Positions 30,567 to 40,579 of a stretch of 53,173 nucleotides of DNA are shown here, one piece after another. The position numbers and the translations under genes were made by a program. Below the pieces are notes generated by a model that did no database searches, was not told where the DNA came from, and saw only the letters and a list, made by a program, of their open reading frames with translations. Source of the stretch: Chrysophaeum taylorii (taxonomy: Eukaryota; Sar; Pelagophyceae; Pelagomonadales; Pelagomonadaceae); contig JAQMWT010000112.1 of NCBI GenBank assembly GCA_029834535.1, positions 1 to 53,173 of the forward strand. Reading direction: 5' to 3'. Numbering within the stretch: the first letter of the stretch is position 1; each line of letters opens with the position of its first letter.

Positions 30567-31178
30567 ATGTCGCGCTGTGACTCCGGAGCGTCCTTCGACT
30601 TCGAAACGAACGACGAGAAGGACGATATCGATGCGGCCTTCGCTCAGGTCGAGCGGGAGCGTGGTGGTAACACGCCGACGTCGGTAGACCACGACGCCGC
30701 GAAAGAAATCAAGAAGTCGCTTGCCTTGACGAACGTAAACGACTATGAGAGATCGCCGAGTACGCTGTCGCAGCTCACAGCGTGCAAACACGAGGCTCCA
30801 CTTTACTCGACCTAACCAAGTTGCCAAGTTCAGCATGTGTGTTCGCGAGGCCGACTTGTAGCAGATGATGTTCGACACGGGCGGCAAGCACGGCGTGTAG
30901 AATATGGTCAACAGCGCGACAGGGTTGTCGTTCAAGTGCAAGATACAAGGCTGCAGCTTTTATGCGCGCGCTGCTCGTTGTGATGTGCAAGTAGACAATA
31001 TCGCTACGTTTGCTAAAAGGCACACCTGCTCCGAGCCTTTGTTCGAAGATCCGGCTATATCGCGAAGCACTTCCACGAGGCCATGACGGTTCTCATCAAG
31101 GGCTCCGTGGAGGGCAATTCAGGCGGCTCTTTTCTCGGCATACGCGTTTCAAAAACATCCGCAACAACGTCATCCGCT
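30567..31178 (+). pseudogene. MULE-like transposase N-terminal remnant
   Basis: An acidic, charged ORF (30567-30815) is followed, after a stop, by 30904-31086. The latter holds LSFKCKIQGCSFYARAARCDV...FAKRHTCSEP, a C-x4-C...H-x-C arrangement like the zinc-binding domain that precedes MuDR/MULE transposases. The transposase core is missing; a LINE begins at 31181. Confidence 0.4.
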
Positions 31179-31180
31179 TA

Positions 31181-31641
31181 CTAACTAACTAACTAACTTC
31201 GGACCTCTCCCGGGCATGGGAGCCAGGCTGGGCCGGCAGGATCCGGTCCAGGATCACAGAGCAAAATCACACAGTTGAGGTAGAGGCGAGGATGAAAAGG
31301 CGTTGATGGCGGACCGCCACTGCGCGCGGTCTTGTGCGAGGTCGTGCCACGACTTGAAGGGGATGTCGCATTTCCGGAGTGCCTTGGCGAGCGTCCTCCC
31401 GTACGTCATCTGCGGAGCCCCCGGTGGGCGCTTGGAGCGGACACAAGACGAGAGCATCTTGCGAGGGGGTCGGGAGAAGGGCATGCGGGCGACGTGACCG
31501 GCCCAGCGGAGCTGGCGGCGCGTGACGTAGACGTCGATGGACTCGAGGCCGAGGCGACGCAGCAGGATCTCCGTCGAGATGTGGTGGAGCCAGGTGTGCT
31601 TCCGGGTCACAAGACACATGACGCGGGCGCACTGCGCGTGG
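31181..31641 (-). mobile_element. LINE 3' fragment a
   Basis: Minus strand. It encodes RRQLRWAGHVARMPFSRPPRKM...KRPPGAPQMTYGR...W..LAQDRAQWR, the typical C-terminal end of non-LTR retrotransposon ORF2. It is followed by a 3' UTR and a (GTTA)n tail (CTAACTAACTAACTAAC on plus). It is heavily 5' truncated, and its 5' edge near 31641 is shared with the target repeat of fragment b. Confidence 0.8.
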
Positions 31642-31708
31642 AAGCACCGCAGCCGGCGCTAAAGGCAAGAGATGACGAACCGGGATCGTTCGCTGTAGTC
31701 TGCAATAA
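31642..31708. repeat. 67-bp target duplication, left
   Basis: The 67-bp sequence AAGCACCGCAGCC...TCTGCAATAA is repeated at 32602-32668, on either side of LINE fragment b. Confidence 0.85.
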
Positions 31709-32601
31709 CTAACTAACTAACTTCGGACCTCTCCCGGGCATGGGAGCCAGGCTGGGCCGGCAGTAGCCGGTCCAGGATCACAGAGCAAAAATCACACAGC
31801 TGGGGTAGAGGCGAGGGATGAAAATCCGTTGATGGCGGACCGCCACTGCGCGCGGTCTTGTGCGAGGTCGTGCCACGAGTTGAAGGGGATGTCGCATTTC
31901 CGGAGTGCCTTGGCGAGCGACCTCCCGTGCGTCATCTGCGGAGCCCCCGGTGGGCGCTTGGAGCGGACCCAAGACGAGAGCATCTTGCGAGGGAGTCGGG
32001 AGAAGGGCATGCGGGCGACGTGACCGGCCCAGCGGAGCTGGCGGCGCGTGACGTAGACGTCGATGGACTCGAGGCCGAGGCGTCGCAGCAGGATCTCCAT
32101 TGAGATGTGGTGACCAGGTGTGCTTCCGGGTCACACGACATGACGCGGGCGCACTGCGCGTGGAAACACCGCAGCCGGCGGAACAGGACCTCGGTGAGGC
32201 ACCACGATTCCGCACCGTGAAGGAGGATGGCCAGGACGAGCGAGACATAGACGAGGCGCTTGGCGCGAGCAGAGACGGACTTCGAGGCGAAGATGCAGTC
32301 CCGCAAGGCACCGAAGGCCGGAGACGCCTTCTTGATCCGCGCGTCGACGTCTGAGTCGTCGCGGCAGTCGCGCGAGAGGACCGAGCAAAGGTACTTAAAC
32401 TGGTCGACGACCGGTATGAAGCGGCCGCGCCCGAGCTCGATGTCCGAGAGGTTCGTGTCATCGAACGACTTTGGGTCGCCGTACAGGTGTGCCGGGCGAG
32501 CGACGAACAGCATCTCCGTTTTGGACGCCGCTTTCGTGTGTCGGTTGCCGCAATGCACCTCCATGCCCCAGGCGTCGCAGTGTTCGATGAGGCGCGGTGT
32601 C
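31709..32601 (-). mobile_element. LINE 3' fragment b (RT end)
   Basis: Minus strand, 893 bp, with a tail CTAACTAACTAAC on plus. It encodes the RT thumb and C-terminus: FKYLCSVLSRDCRDDSDVDARIKKA, FGALRDCIFASKSVSARAK, LVLAILLHGAESWCLTE, then, after a frameshift near 32110, RRQLRWAGHVARMP. Such sequence is typical of LINE ORF2 after the catalytic domain. It is about 95 percent identical by eye to fragment a in the overlap. No endonuclease or YADD core is present because of 5' truncation. Confidence 0.85.
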
Positions 32602-32668
32602 AAGCACCGCAGCCGGCGCTAAAGGCAAGAGATGACGAACCGGGATCGTTCGCTGTAGTCTGCAATAA
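32602..32668. repeat. 67-bp target duplication, right
   Basis: The partner of 31642-31708. The match ends at TGCAATAA, after which the flanks differ (CTAACTAAC compared with ACATTGAATT). Confidence 0.85.
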
Positions 32669-33305
32669 ACATTGAATTAAAGTGCATCCGAACGAGCATG
32701 GGCGACGAAACAGCGCGGAATCAGCGCCGTCTTGCGCAGGCCTTGTTTGTGGATGTTGTTCTGCGAGTGTTCGCATGTTGATGCATGTGTATGGTCAAAC
32801 TTGGAGGCTTTGTGACCAAACTTTGTAACATCGCTGATCAACGTTTGTGATCAAACTTGCAATCAAGTAATCAAACTTGCATACTTGTGACCAAACTTGT
32901 AGCTTTTTTGCGCAAACCTAATTTATTTTGGTGTGATCAAACTTCGAACAATCACATCGAACTTGTGGTATTTTTCTACTTACTAGGTAGACATTTTGGC
33001 CGTTGAAAATAAGAGAACTTTTGAGAAGTTTTGAGAAGCTCTGAGAATTTTTGGGGAGTTTTGAGAAGTTTTGAGAAATTTCGAGAAGTTTTGAGAAGTT
33101 TAAAGAAGGATTTTGTTACTGAGTCAGCACGTTCCGAAACTGAACACGAACCTCGGCTTTCCAAGCGGCACGAAGCGCGGCACGAAGCGCGGCACGGGAT
33201 CTCTAGAAGATTGCACTCATTTGCTCCTCTCCTCACGGGCTACCTGTGGGCCCTTTCGTCTAGAGACATCGGTTGTGGGAACCTTGTCGTTCGCGACTCG
33301 CCGCA
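32669..33305. repeat. GATCAAACTT iterons and GAGAAGTTTT repeats
   Basis: 32790-32950 carries at least six direct copies of a T-G-A-T/C-C-A-A-A-C-T-T-G motif. 33012-33107 is a run of 10-12-bp units, TTTTGAGAAG, with a few variants. 33165-33192 has GGCACGAAGCGC repeated. No supported gene. Confidence 0.75.
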
Positions 33306-33863
33306 CGCGATGGCATAAAAGATGATAAAGAGTGGTATGGCGAAGAGAAAGTGTACAAGCGCGCTGTTGATGCGTGGAAGCGCCTGTGGCGTGTTGGAGA
33401 TGATCGTTTTCTCGAACGCGAACGTGCGGTCCTTCGCGACAAGATGGGGCGATTGCGGGCAGCTCGTCGTGAAGCTCTTGCCGCCGGCGACGAGGATGCG
33501 GCGATGCTGCTTGAGCGTCAACGCGAGGCCAAGCGTATTGCAATTGCAGAGCGGCGTGATGATCGTCTAGAAGAAGCGCACGCCGGCGACGAGGACGCTT
33601 TGCGCGCGCTCGAGGACGAACGCGAGGCTGACCGTCTGCGCCACGTCGCAAGGCGCGACAAACGTTTAGAAGAAGCGCACGCCAGCGACGAGGACGCGAT
33701 GCCCGCGCTCGAGGACGAACGCGAGAGTGATCGTCTGCGCCAAGCCGTATGCCGCAAGAGTCGCAGGGGAGCTAAACGAGCTCGTCGTAGTCACCAGCAG
33801 CACCCCCCCCCCCCTTTTCTAACTTTTTTTTTTCAACCAAAGCCCTTGCCGCGCGGGCCCTAA
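33306..33863 (+). CDS. Charged 33-residue-repeat protein (uncharacterised)
   Basis: An open frame without an upstream in-frame ATG before 33444. The segment from 33306 (IKDDKEWYGEEKVYKRAVDAW) looks coding, so the 5' end may be truncated. It contains about two and a half repeats of 33 residues, RLEEAHAGDEDALRALEDER...; successive copies start at 33564 and 33663, exactly 99 bp apart. It is strongly charged and helical, likely coiled coil. Arg/Glu repeat tracts of this kind occur at the N-terminus of some Helitron proteins. I cannot assign a function. It ends after poly-Pro and poly-Phe tracts made by C and T homopolymers. Confidence 0.4.
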   Translation, partial: RDGIKDDKEWYGEEKVYKRAVDAWKRLWRVGDDRFLERERAVLRDKMGRLRAARREALAAGDEDAAMLLERQREAKRIAIAERRDDRLEEAHAGDEDALRALEDEREADRLRHVARRDKRLEEAHASDEDAMPALEDERESDRLRQAVCRKSRRGAKRARRSHQQHPPPPFLTFFFQPKPLPRGP

Positions 33864-34000
33864 TGACGCGCTCTTGACCCTCACCCTGATTTGTACACTC
33901 AGCCTTTAAGTCTCTCATAACGCCATACTTTTTCGCGATGGAGGACGTTGCCTTCTGAACCCGCTCCTTGTGACGGAATCGGTCCTCCCGGCGTAGGCTT
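33864..34000 (+). repeat. SINE-head-like fragment
   Basis: It contains TTGACCCTCACCCTGATTT, then GCGATGGAGGACGTTGCCTT and CCTCCCGGCGTAGGC. These match, in the same order, three stretches of the head of the SINE at 4241. The rest diverges and no TTAG tail is present. Confidence 0.55.
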
Positions 34001-34779
34001 TTGAGATGCCGCGGCTTGTATTTGCCGACTTTCTTGTGCAGTACTCGACGATGCAGCTGCGGCGGGAGATCTTGCGGCGGGGCCGGGTTAACGAGATGCT
34101 CGAGGAGGAGGATAAGGAGGTGTTCAGTTACGGTCGTGCGAGTTGTTTATGCGGGCGTAACGGCACGTGTTCGCGTTGCCGTCCCATGTCCCAGCTAGAG
34201 AGCTAACTCCGGATCGGGTACGCGATGGTGAGGAACTCCTGAACGGGTTGCGTGGTCCTGCACAGTCTCACGCAGGTGTGGGACTACAATCTTCGGGTGC
34301 TCCAGGAGCGTTGCCTCTCGCAGTTTCTCGAGGTCGTCGAGTTTCGCGCTCTTGACCCCGAGTCGACTCGCAAGGACGTTCTCCCTCTCGGATTTTGGGA
34401 TCCAGCATGGGGTTTTCCGTCTCACGCAGACCATGAGCCTCTGGCGTGATGTCCGCTTGTTGCCGAAGAATGGCGGACGACCACGGCACAGCTCCATGAC
34501 GAGTCGCGGTTCGGGATGCCTCTACGAACTATGGAAGGTGCGAGAATGGGCCCAGCTTAAGCACGCCAAGCCGTGGGAATCTGCTCTCGAGGCCGCGCGT
34601 CGCTGCCCTCTCTCCTTGCATATCGCCGCGCTGTCTTCAGATCTTCTTCTAAGGTTGTCATGGGAGGGTGTCCATGCCGTGCGTGTACCGCCACGTTAAA
34701 TTCTGCGTAGCCGGAGCACCTGTCTCGCACTTAACGCATTTTCGCACCAATAGCGCTCACGCGCCCTCTTAAAATGCCT
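34001..34779 (+). other. Unassigned ORF remnants
   Basis: Short plus-strand frames at 34006-34206 (VFADFLVQYSTMQLRREILR with CLCGRNGTCSRC), 34252-34449 (LHSLTQVWDYNLRVLQERCL) and 34439-34699 read like pieces of one protein broken by frameshifts. I recognise none of them. Position between two iteron blocks suggests a mobile-element remnant. Confidence 0.3.
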
Positions 34780-35160
34780 CATTAAGTTTGATTGTCAGAA
34801 CCAAAGTTTAATCAATACTGTGGAAGTTTGAGGCGTAGTGATCATACTTGTTGACCAAACTTTGGATGAGAATGAGCAAACTTACAAGGTCATTGATCAA
34901 ACTTGGACGGTCGATTGATCAAACTGAATGCAACTTCGGAGTGACCAAAATTAACTGATCAAGCTATAGCGAGTGTGATCAAACTTGTGAATTTCCCCAC
35001 AAACATACACCAAATTGATCAAACGTCATAGAAATTGGCCAAACTTTCTCATCAAGCTTGACCCATCCCAAAAAAATATCCACCTAACTCGGCATCTCAT
35101 TGGTCGCTGCGACGTTTCGTGACGTGCCATATCCACCTAACGACCAATCCGCGCTCGAGT
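34780..35160. repeat. Second GATCAAACTT iteron block
   Basis: At least eight copies or variants of TGATCAAACTTG occur between 34790 and 35060, mostly in direct orientation, followed by two ATCCACCTAA copies (35078 and 35131). 35161-35457 has no supported feature and leads to the 3' end of the CPSF160-like gene. Confidence 0.7.
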
Positions 35161-35457
35161 TAGGTGCCTTTGCAGGTCTGAGTACAAAAAAAGGGCCACT
35201 CTCCTAGCCTCAACATCGGCAGACGACTAATAAACAGGGACCTAAAGTTGTGCAGGGTGTCTACGTACCTACGGGGCGCGTTAAGCCAAGTCGGAGCGCA
35301 AAGTACCAGGGAGGAAGAGATTTGTAGTCCGGGGAGGAGAGAAGAAGAAGATAGTGGAGGGCAAGCGGACGAGGCTTGGTGGCGAGGTGCAGAGAAGCCC
35401 AATTGCCCTTTTTCTTCATTTCCTTTCGCTACACGTGCACCTCTAAGAACCCTCAGC

Positions 35458-38400
35458 TCAGAAAAATTTTGCCCAGGCTTCTATCGTGTAAACCTGGTTG
35501 ATGATGTGCCTCGCACTTTCCTGTGAACAAGACAACCCGGGGCTGTGCCACGATTGCGCAATAGCAGCTGCAAGGTGTGTTTGCATGGTTCTGGTCATGT
35601 TGAACGCTCGTGATAGTACTGCGCCATTTAGAACTCCAGTAGTTGTTGTTGTTCCCCCCTCAAACGCACATACAGCATTAGCCACTATGCGCTGGAGCCC
35701 AAAAAGTTCACGACACGCAGCTTCACTCACGGCTACATACGTGCTGATGCCACCATCAGCGCAGCAGACAGCACTGGCCCAGGATGATGGAGACAGAGGA
35801 TGTAATACCGAGGTTGTAACAGGTGCTGTGTGGTTTGCAGCGATCATCGAAGAACAACTCAGAGGACGTTGGTTCTGAAATATGTTGTTTCCAACGATAA
35901 GCGCACTACTCGAGTTGAATATTAAGGCAGCCAGCTGCATGTGGTCAATGATGAGAGCGAGCTGTGAGGCGCTTGCATAATGCTGGCCGATTTCAGTGAC
36001 AAGCTTGTCTTCTGGGCGCCAAAAAAGAAAGCGGCTTCCACGTGGTGTGGTATAGAACGCGTAATGCTTCACACAAGTTAGAGTAGCGATGAATGGTCCA
36101 CAAGTGTGGTGCTGAGCAAGCTGGCGGAGTTGCATCTGGTTGTCTGACGGTACAGGACACAGCGAGTATATTTCGAATTTAGCACCAACAGCAACCGCAA
36201 GTGAGGAATCTCCGAGCTGATTCAAACATGACACTAAGCCCGGCATCTCCCTCACTATCACCAACGTTAAACGGCGGTTAATGACTTGAAAAATCAACAG
36301 GCGACCACGTGGGCGTCCATGTTCCACATGTCCCATGATGCGTCTGTGTGTTCCTACACACACGTAAATGCGCCCTGATGTTACGAGTCGACGCATACAT
36401 ACACCTTGCTCGTTTTCCAGCAGCAGGCAGGCTTGATGAATTCGGTTACTTGCTGTCACCAACCGGACCTCGCTGCGAGTTTGTTGCACATTGGGCATGT
36501 AGACCCATACCGACTTCCATGCGCTTGTAGGTCGATGTTGTTGTTGGAATTGCATCGTGCTGTATGCGTTACGACAACTTGACCCCAAAGAACACGTGTC
36601 AACAAGGGCGGCAAATAGTGGTGGCGTTTCTGAGCAGCATGTTACGACACAGTGGCCCTTAACCACCGAGGGTCCAAGGAAAATCTTATGAGCGACGAGC
36701 CTTCCGTCAGTTAAGATGATGTTCCCGAAGCCCGTACCAAGGCAAAGCTCTTCTCCAGAGATCCACCCGTAAAGGTGCCTCAGGGTAAGAGTGATGCCAT
36801 GGCATGTTTCCACGATGTGGATTGTGCCCCGTTCCATCAAAATGACAGCGCCGTGGATGCCACAAGCAACAAACACTCCAGATCGTGACTCTATACTATC
36901 GAAGGGCGTCAACTCTGTGCCTTTGAGAATGTCTGTATCGATGCGGCGGAATTCTGTGCATCGCTTGAAAACAGACAGTTCTTCGTTCACCAATACTACG
37001 AGACACCATGAGCCACAGAACCCGTCAGTTAGCAGATGCAGTCGGATATCGTTAGTAACTACACCCTCAAATGATTCCCTGTTGGCATCAAGTAGGCACC
37101 GGGGGCGGTTAGCGAGGTTGGCTAATGAGCGATAAACAAGTTGCCAAGTCTGTGCGTTGAAAACTACGATGGGTCCGGCATTTAATGACGCACAGACGCA
37201 GAAGCAATCGCTTAAAGCTTGCATATTTCGCGCACCTTTGCATCTAACACAGGCTTTCTCGTGCACTCGCGTCATTTTGGTGGTAGCGTCTGGGTAGGCA
37301 CAGGATGCGGTAAACGGATGAGTCGTCACGAGATTGCACTCATGAGAAAACTGCGAGGCAGAACTGAGAGTTACTGTGTCGTACAAACCATCTGTCCTCC
37401 TCTGAACACGGGGGATGAGTTCCAACAATTCGCCTTGTCTTGTAACCGCAACAGCAACACCACAGCACGATGAAGCTGCTTTCAGCACAAAGCCAGATAC
37501 AGAATGCTCGCAGATGATCCGACCATCAGCTGCTGCTAACATCATGCCACAAGCTGAATCGACGAGCGCTTCTTCCTTAAGAAAGCAGCCAGCTGCGAGA
37601 AACTTTCGTAAGCTATTTCGCGGAGTTTGGACGATCATCCAGCTACCTGTGCCTACTGCAGCCGCCACTTGTCGGATGACCATTGAACTTTCCAGAGCCA
37701 AACGAGATGACAATGATGCCAGAAGTCCAGACGAGCAACACACGACGAGCTCCGACATGGCCCGCTTCACTTGTGGTGTTGGATTCTGCCTCTGAAACGG
37801 CCATGAATGGGTACACTTCACTGAGAATGTCGCATCAACGATCGCCCCGAGTGAAAACAGGGAATCACACACTTCCAGGTCACAATAAAACGCTCCGTCA
37901 CTCCGCTCAAAATTTCGCGTGGTAATATCACATTTCGGTAGCATCTTGAACCCACCATTTAATCGGAGACGGATAAGCAATGAGTCGTCTGTCCTTGACC
38001 CAATAAACATAAGATTGGACGCTTTGTTGACAGCTACCGAACTAACACCTGAGGCCAGTCTTGCGAGTGGGACAATTTCGGCGGTCTTGGTGTGGAGTAA
38101 CCATGCTGTGTAGCTCACAAAAACTACTACCAAGCCCTCACGAAGTGACGCTGCCTGAACATCGGAATATAATTCGATGGACACACTAGTCTCGACACCA
38201 GGGCCCTCAGCTTCGGCAAGAGCGCTTAGCTTCATTGATGCTTCGATGTAGCCGTACTTCCCCAATCGGGTAACTCTGTTCGCACTAAAGATAATAATGT
38301 TATCAATATCGTGGCAGAGGAGTTTCATACAGACACCAGGCACATTGGTTGTCTCCCACAGCTTCGTTGCCTGGCGATTATCAAGTCTAACATTGAAATG

Positions 38401-39015
38401 ACGCACGATAGATAATCCTTCAATCATCATGTTCCGTAAGGCCACAACAAGGGAACAAGATCCAGCATGGAAAGAGTCCCGCGCTGGTACGACAGCAAAA
38501 TCCAAGATCGCAAAGTGTGACGAATGCTCAATTGCCCTAAAGGCTTCGTTACCAGACGCGCTTCCAAAGCTTGAAGCAGGCAGAACCACTAACTCTCGAC
38601 CCACGGCAATGACAACGGTCAACGATTGCACACGCATTGACATTTTGATACTTGATTCATTGAGTCTGTCAGGCAGTGTGTTCCCTGTAATTGCGCCTTC
38701 TTCGGCATCATACACAAAAATTGGGAATGCCGCTTCCGCCTCCAAGTCAATTCGACAGATACACAACATGGGATAGCTACTGAATGAAACGGCAATGAGA
38801 TCATTGCCGTCGGGGGACTCAAGAGTCCCTGCCTCACTGATTGTCGAGAACAGGTCGATACTTGCGATTTTCAGGAGATTGCTGTTGGATCGGACGGAGT
38901 ATATCTCGAGTCTCTTCGCTCGTGCTACAACTAACGCCTCATCCCCCTCAATCGACGCCCACGTACAAGCACTTATACTTGTCGCCGGAAGCACATCACA
39001 GTGGTAGAGGTACAT
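35458..39015 (-). CDS. CPSF160/CFT1-like cleavage and polyadenylation factor
   Basis: One uninterrupted 1185-residue ORF from ATG at 39015 to TGA. The start (MYLYHCDVLPATSISACTWA...ALVVARAKRLEIYSV) fits the CPSF160 N-terminus. Residues about 333-350 (SNLMFIGSRTDDSLLIRL) match the shared propeller signature of CPSF160/DDB1. RPRGRLLIFQVINRRLTLV near residue 900 matches the CPSF160 RGR-ILIF segment, and the C-terminal 60 residues fit the family's helical end. Human and yeast homologues are longer (about 1350-1440), so this is compact. In other eukaryotes the protein scaffolds the complex that recognises the AAUAAA signal. DDB1 or SF3b130 are the alternatives; the N-terminus and the RGR-LIF segment favour CPSF160. 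It is the only likely host gene here. Confidence 0.72.
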   Translation of the reverse strand: MYLYHCDVLPATSISACTWASIEGDEALVVARAKRLEIYSVRSNSNLLKIASIDLFSTISEAGTLESPDGNDLIAVSFSSYPMLCICRIDLEAEAAFPIFVYDAEEGAITGNTLPDRLNESSIKMSMRVQSLTVVIAVGRELVVLPASSFGSASGNEAFRAIEHSSHFAILDFAVVPARDSFHAGSCSLVVALRNMMIEGLSIVRHFNVRLDNRQATKLWETTNVPGVCMKLLCHDIDNIIIFSANRVTRLGKYGYIEASMKLSALAEAEGPGVETSVSIELYSDVQAASLREGLVVVFVSYTAWLLHTKTAEIVPLARLASGVSSVAVNKASNLMFIGSRTDDSLLIRLRLNGGFKMLPKCDITTRNFERSDGAFYCDLEVCDSLFSLGAIVDATFSVKCTHSWPFQRQNPTPQVKRAMSELVVCCSSGLLASLSSRLALESSMVIRQVAAAVGTGSWMIVQTPRNSLRKFLAAGCFLKEEALVDSACGMMLAAADGRIICEHSVSGFVLKAASSCCGVAVAVTRQGELLELIPRVQRRTDGLYDTVTLSSASQFSHECNLVTTHPFTASCAYPDATTKMTRVHEKACVRCKGARNMQALSDCFCVCASLNAGPIVVFNAQTWQLVYRSLANLANRPRCLLDANRESFEGVVTNDIRLHLLTDGFCGSWCLVVLVNEELSVFKRCTEFRRIDTDILKGTELTPFDSIESRSGVFVACGIHGAVILMERGTIHIVETCHGITLTLRHLYGWISGEELCLGTGFGNIILTDGRLVAHKIFLGPSVVKGHCVVTCCSETPPLFAALVDTCSLGSSCRNAYSTMQFQQQHRPTSAWKSVWVYMPNVQQTRSEVRLVTASNRIHQACLLLENEQGVCMRRLVTSGRIYVCVGTHRRIMGHVEHGRPRGRLLIFQVINRRLTLVIVREMPGLVSCLNQLGDSSLAVAVGAKFEIYSLCPVPSDNQMQLRQLAQHHTCGPFIATLTCVKHYAFYTTPRGSRFLFWRPEDKLVTEIGQHYASASQLALIIDHMQLAALIFNSSSALIVGNNIFQNQRPLSCSSMIAANHTAPVTTSVLHPLSPSSWASAVCCADGGISTYVAVSEAACRELFGLQRIVANAVCAFEGGTTTTTGVLNGAVLSRAFNMTRTMQTHLAAAIAQSWHSPGLSCSQESARHIINQVYTIEAWAKFF

Positions 39016-39370
39016 TTGGCAAACTCCTCACATTCCGGGATGAGAAGTGCGTGATCGGTCAAATCGCGACGCGGGTCCACGGGGGCGGGGCCGGGGGCCG
39101 GTGAAGAGACGAATAAGTTTATTTGAAAATTCCGCCGGTCAGTAAGTTCACGTAGCTCACACCCAATCCTTTGAGCTCGTCGCTCTCACCCCCGCCAATC
39201 CAAGCTGCTTTGATCCGCACGTGTCTGTCTTGAGTTTACTCTAAAAACCCCAGTAAGTTCACCTGGTCCCAGTAAGTTCACCTGGTCACTCAGTTCACCT
39301 AGTCCCAATTTATAACCTCCGTAAGTTCACCAGGTCCCAGTAAGTTCACCTACAGTGCGTGTGTAGACGC
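39016..39370. repeat. CPSF160-like gene upstream region with 19-bp iterons
   Basis: 39016-39105 is GC-rich and probably holds the promoter of the minus-strand gene; no TATA box is obvious. 39137-39352 carries five or six copies of CAGTAAGTTCACCTGGTCC or variants, as at 30380-30460, followed by CAGTGCGTGTGTAGACGC, where the solo LTR begins. Confidence 0.65.
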
Positions 39371-39701
39371 GTGGCAGTAACGCCCATTTCCCCCCACTTG
39401 CCTGCCTGCCACCTGACTTACCCTGATTGTTGCTCTGGTATTGACCTTGCATTTATGGGGGGGGTGTCATCTCGACACCTTCACCTGCGCTTCCACTGGA
39501 CCTAATGTACCGGGCATTTGTATTGCTTTCTTGCTGTCTTCTTGATATTACCCTCATTTGATTGTCCGATTTCGTGATGGCGTGAGGTATTACGCAGAGA
39601 TCGGGCGTGTGGTGGTTTCACCCGCGGTTCGGGTTGGGAGGAAGGGTTGTTGAGGCCCCCGGTCCGGCCAGGAGGGGCGGGTATCTGAGAAAACCACCAC
39701 A
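39371..39701 (+). repeat. Solo gypsy LTR
   Basis: 331 bp matching 16927-17259, from GTGGCAGTAACGCC to ACCACCACA, flanked by GACGC on both sides (39366-39370 and 39702-39706). The empty site can be read at 30470-30490 (GTGTAGACGCCGGGAGGGGG). Solo LTRs form by LTR-LTR recombination. Confidence 0.92.
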
Positions 39702-40350
39702 GACGCCGCGAGGGGGCTTGTCGGTATTGCGCACCACGTGTGGGGTAGGGTGGAGTCTTCGACCCAGAAGAGCAAATCCTCGGGGTTGCCGATCGACAGA
39801 GAGCCACGTAGAGCTGGACGTGACAGAAGACGGGCTTGGGCAAGAGGACGCCGACCTCGCGGGGCGTCTGGCCCTGGCTCTTGTTGATCGTTTGGCGTCG
39901 GCGGGCCTTAAGGGATACAGGTTGGAGGAGCCTCGGTGACACGACACGATCGATCATGTATCTGGTACCGTTACAGTGGCCGTGCGACGGGTCGAGGTTG
40001 CGAAGACTTTAAGCTCGCGATCAAAGTCAGCATGCCGTTGGTTGTCAGGGAGTCGAAAACTCGACTGTAAAGAGCGAGGCGTCGTCTTCCGACCCAACCT
40101 AGTCGGCCGAAAAGAACTCCGACGCCTCGTCTCCGGGAAAAAAAAGGCCGCGGTCATGCGCGCGTTGTCAGCATCGACAACATCGTTTCGACGGGGCGTG
40201 AGAATGTCGCGCCGAAAGAGCCGCCGCGGGTCGTGGAAATAGTCTGCGAGGTCGCCGTAGACGGCTTGGAGGATCAATGCCTGGCTCGCGGGCCTACCTG
40301 ACCCTTACCCTGAATCGGGGGACAAACAGACAGACAGACAAACATCTGTC
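39702..40350 (-). pseudogene. PIF1/Helitron-type helicase C-terminus remnant
   Basis: Minus strand. It begins ILQAVYGDLADYFHDPRRLFRRDILTPRRNDVVD (from about 40274), the PIF1 region between helicase motifs. After frame changes near 39955 it continues [20 protein letters not shown]...[26 protein letters not shown]. This is the C-terminal third of a Helitron-type helicase, which unwinds DNA during rolling-circle transposition. The N-terminal helicase motifs and Rep domain are absent. It is better preserved than the plus-strand copy at 29546-30165. Confidence 0.7.
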
Positions 40351-40579
40351 GATTAGTAGTAAGGACTAGTAAGGCCAAGTCGGGTTTTTTCCGGCCTTTT
40401 CTTGGGGGGCAAGCCCCCCGAACCCCCCGGGAATTGGGGGGCTCTGCCCCCCAAAACCCCCCGCCGGGGGACACCCCCGGACCCCCCAGAGCACCCCGGG
40501 CCTCTGCAGCCGCGCACCGACTCGGGTGCCGACCAAAAACGACGTCGCACGCCGTGGAAACGTTTTTTTTATCATTTTC
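40351..40579. other. G-rich hairpin module, inverted copy
   Basis: The reverse complement of the module at 17390-17545, with short perfect hairpins GGGGGGCAAGCCCCCC and GGGGGGCTCTGCCCCCC. It ends near 40560 at a T8-9 run, 20 bp before the copia-2 LTR. In both places the module is next to helicase-remnant sequence or to DNA that once joined it. Confidence 0.7.

Noticed and set aside
35458..39015. DDB1 or SF3b130 as identity
   Set aside because: The N-terminal MY...LEIYSV and the RGR-LIF segment fit CPSF160 better, though a profile search should settle it.
39137..39352. CRISPR array
   Set aside because: The 19-bp repeats have irregular, very short spacing and no unique spacers, and the DNA is eukaryotic.
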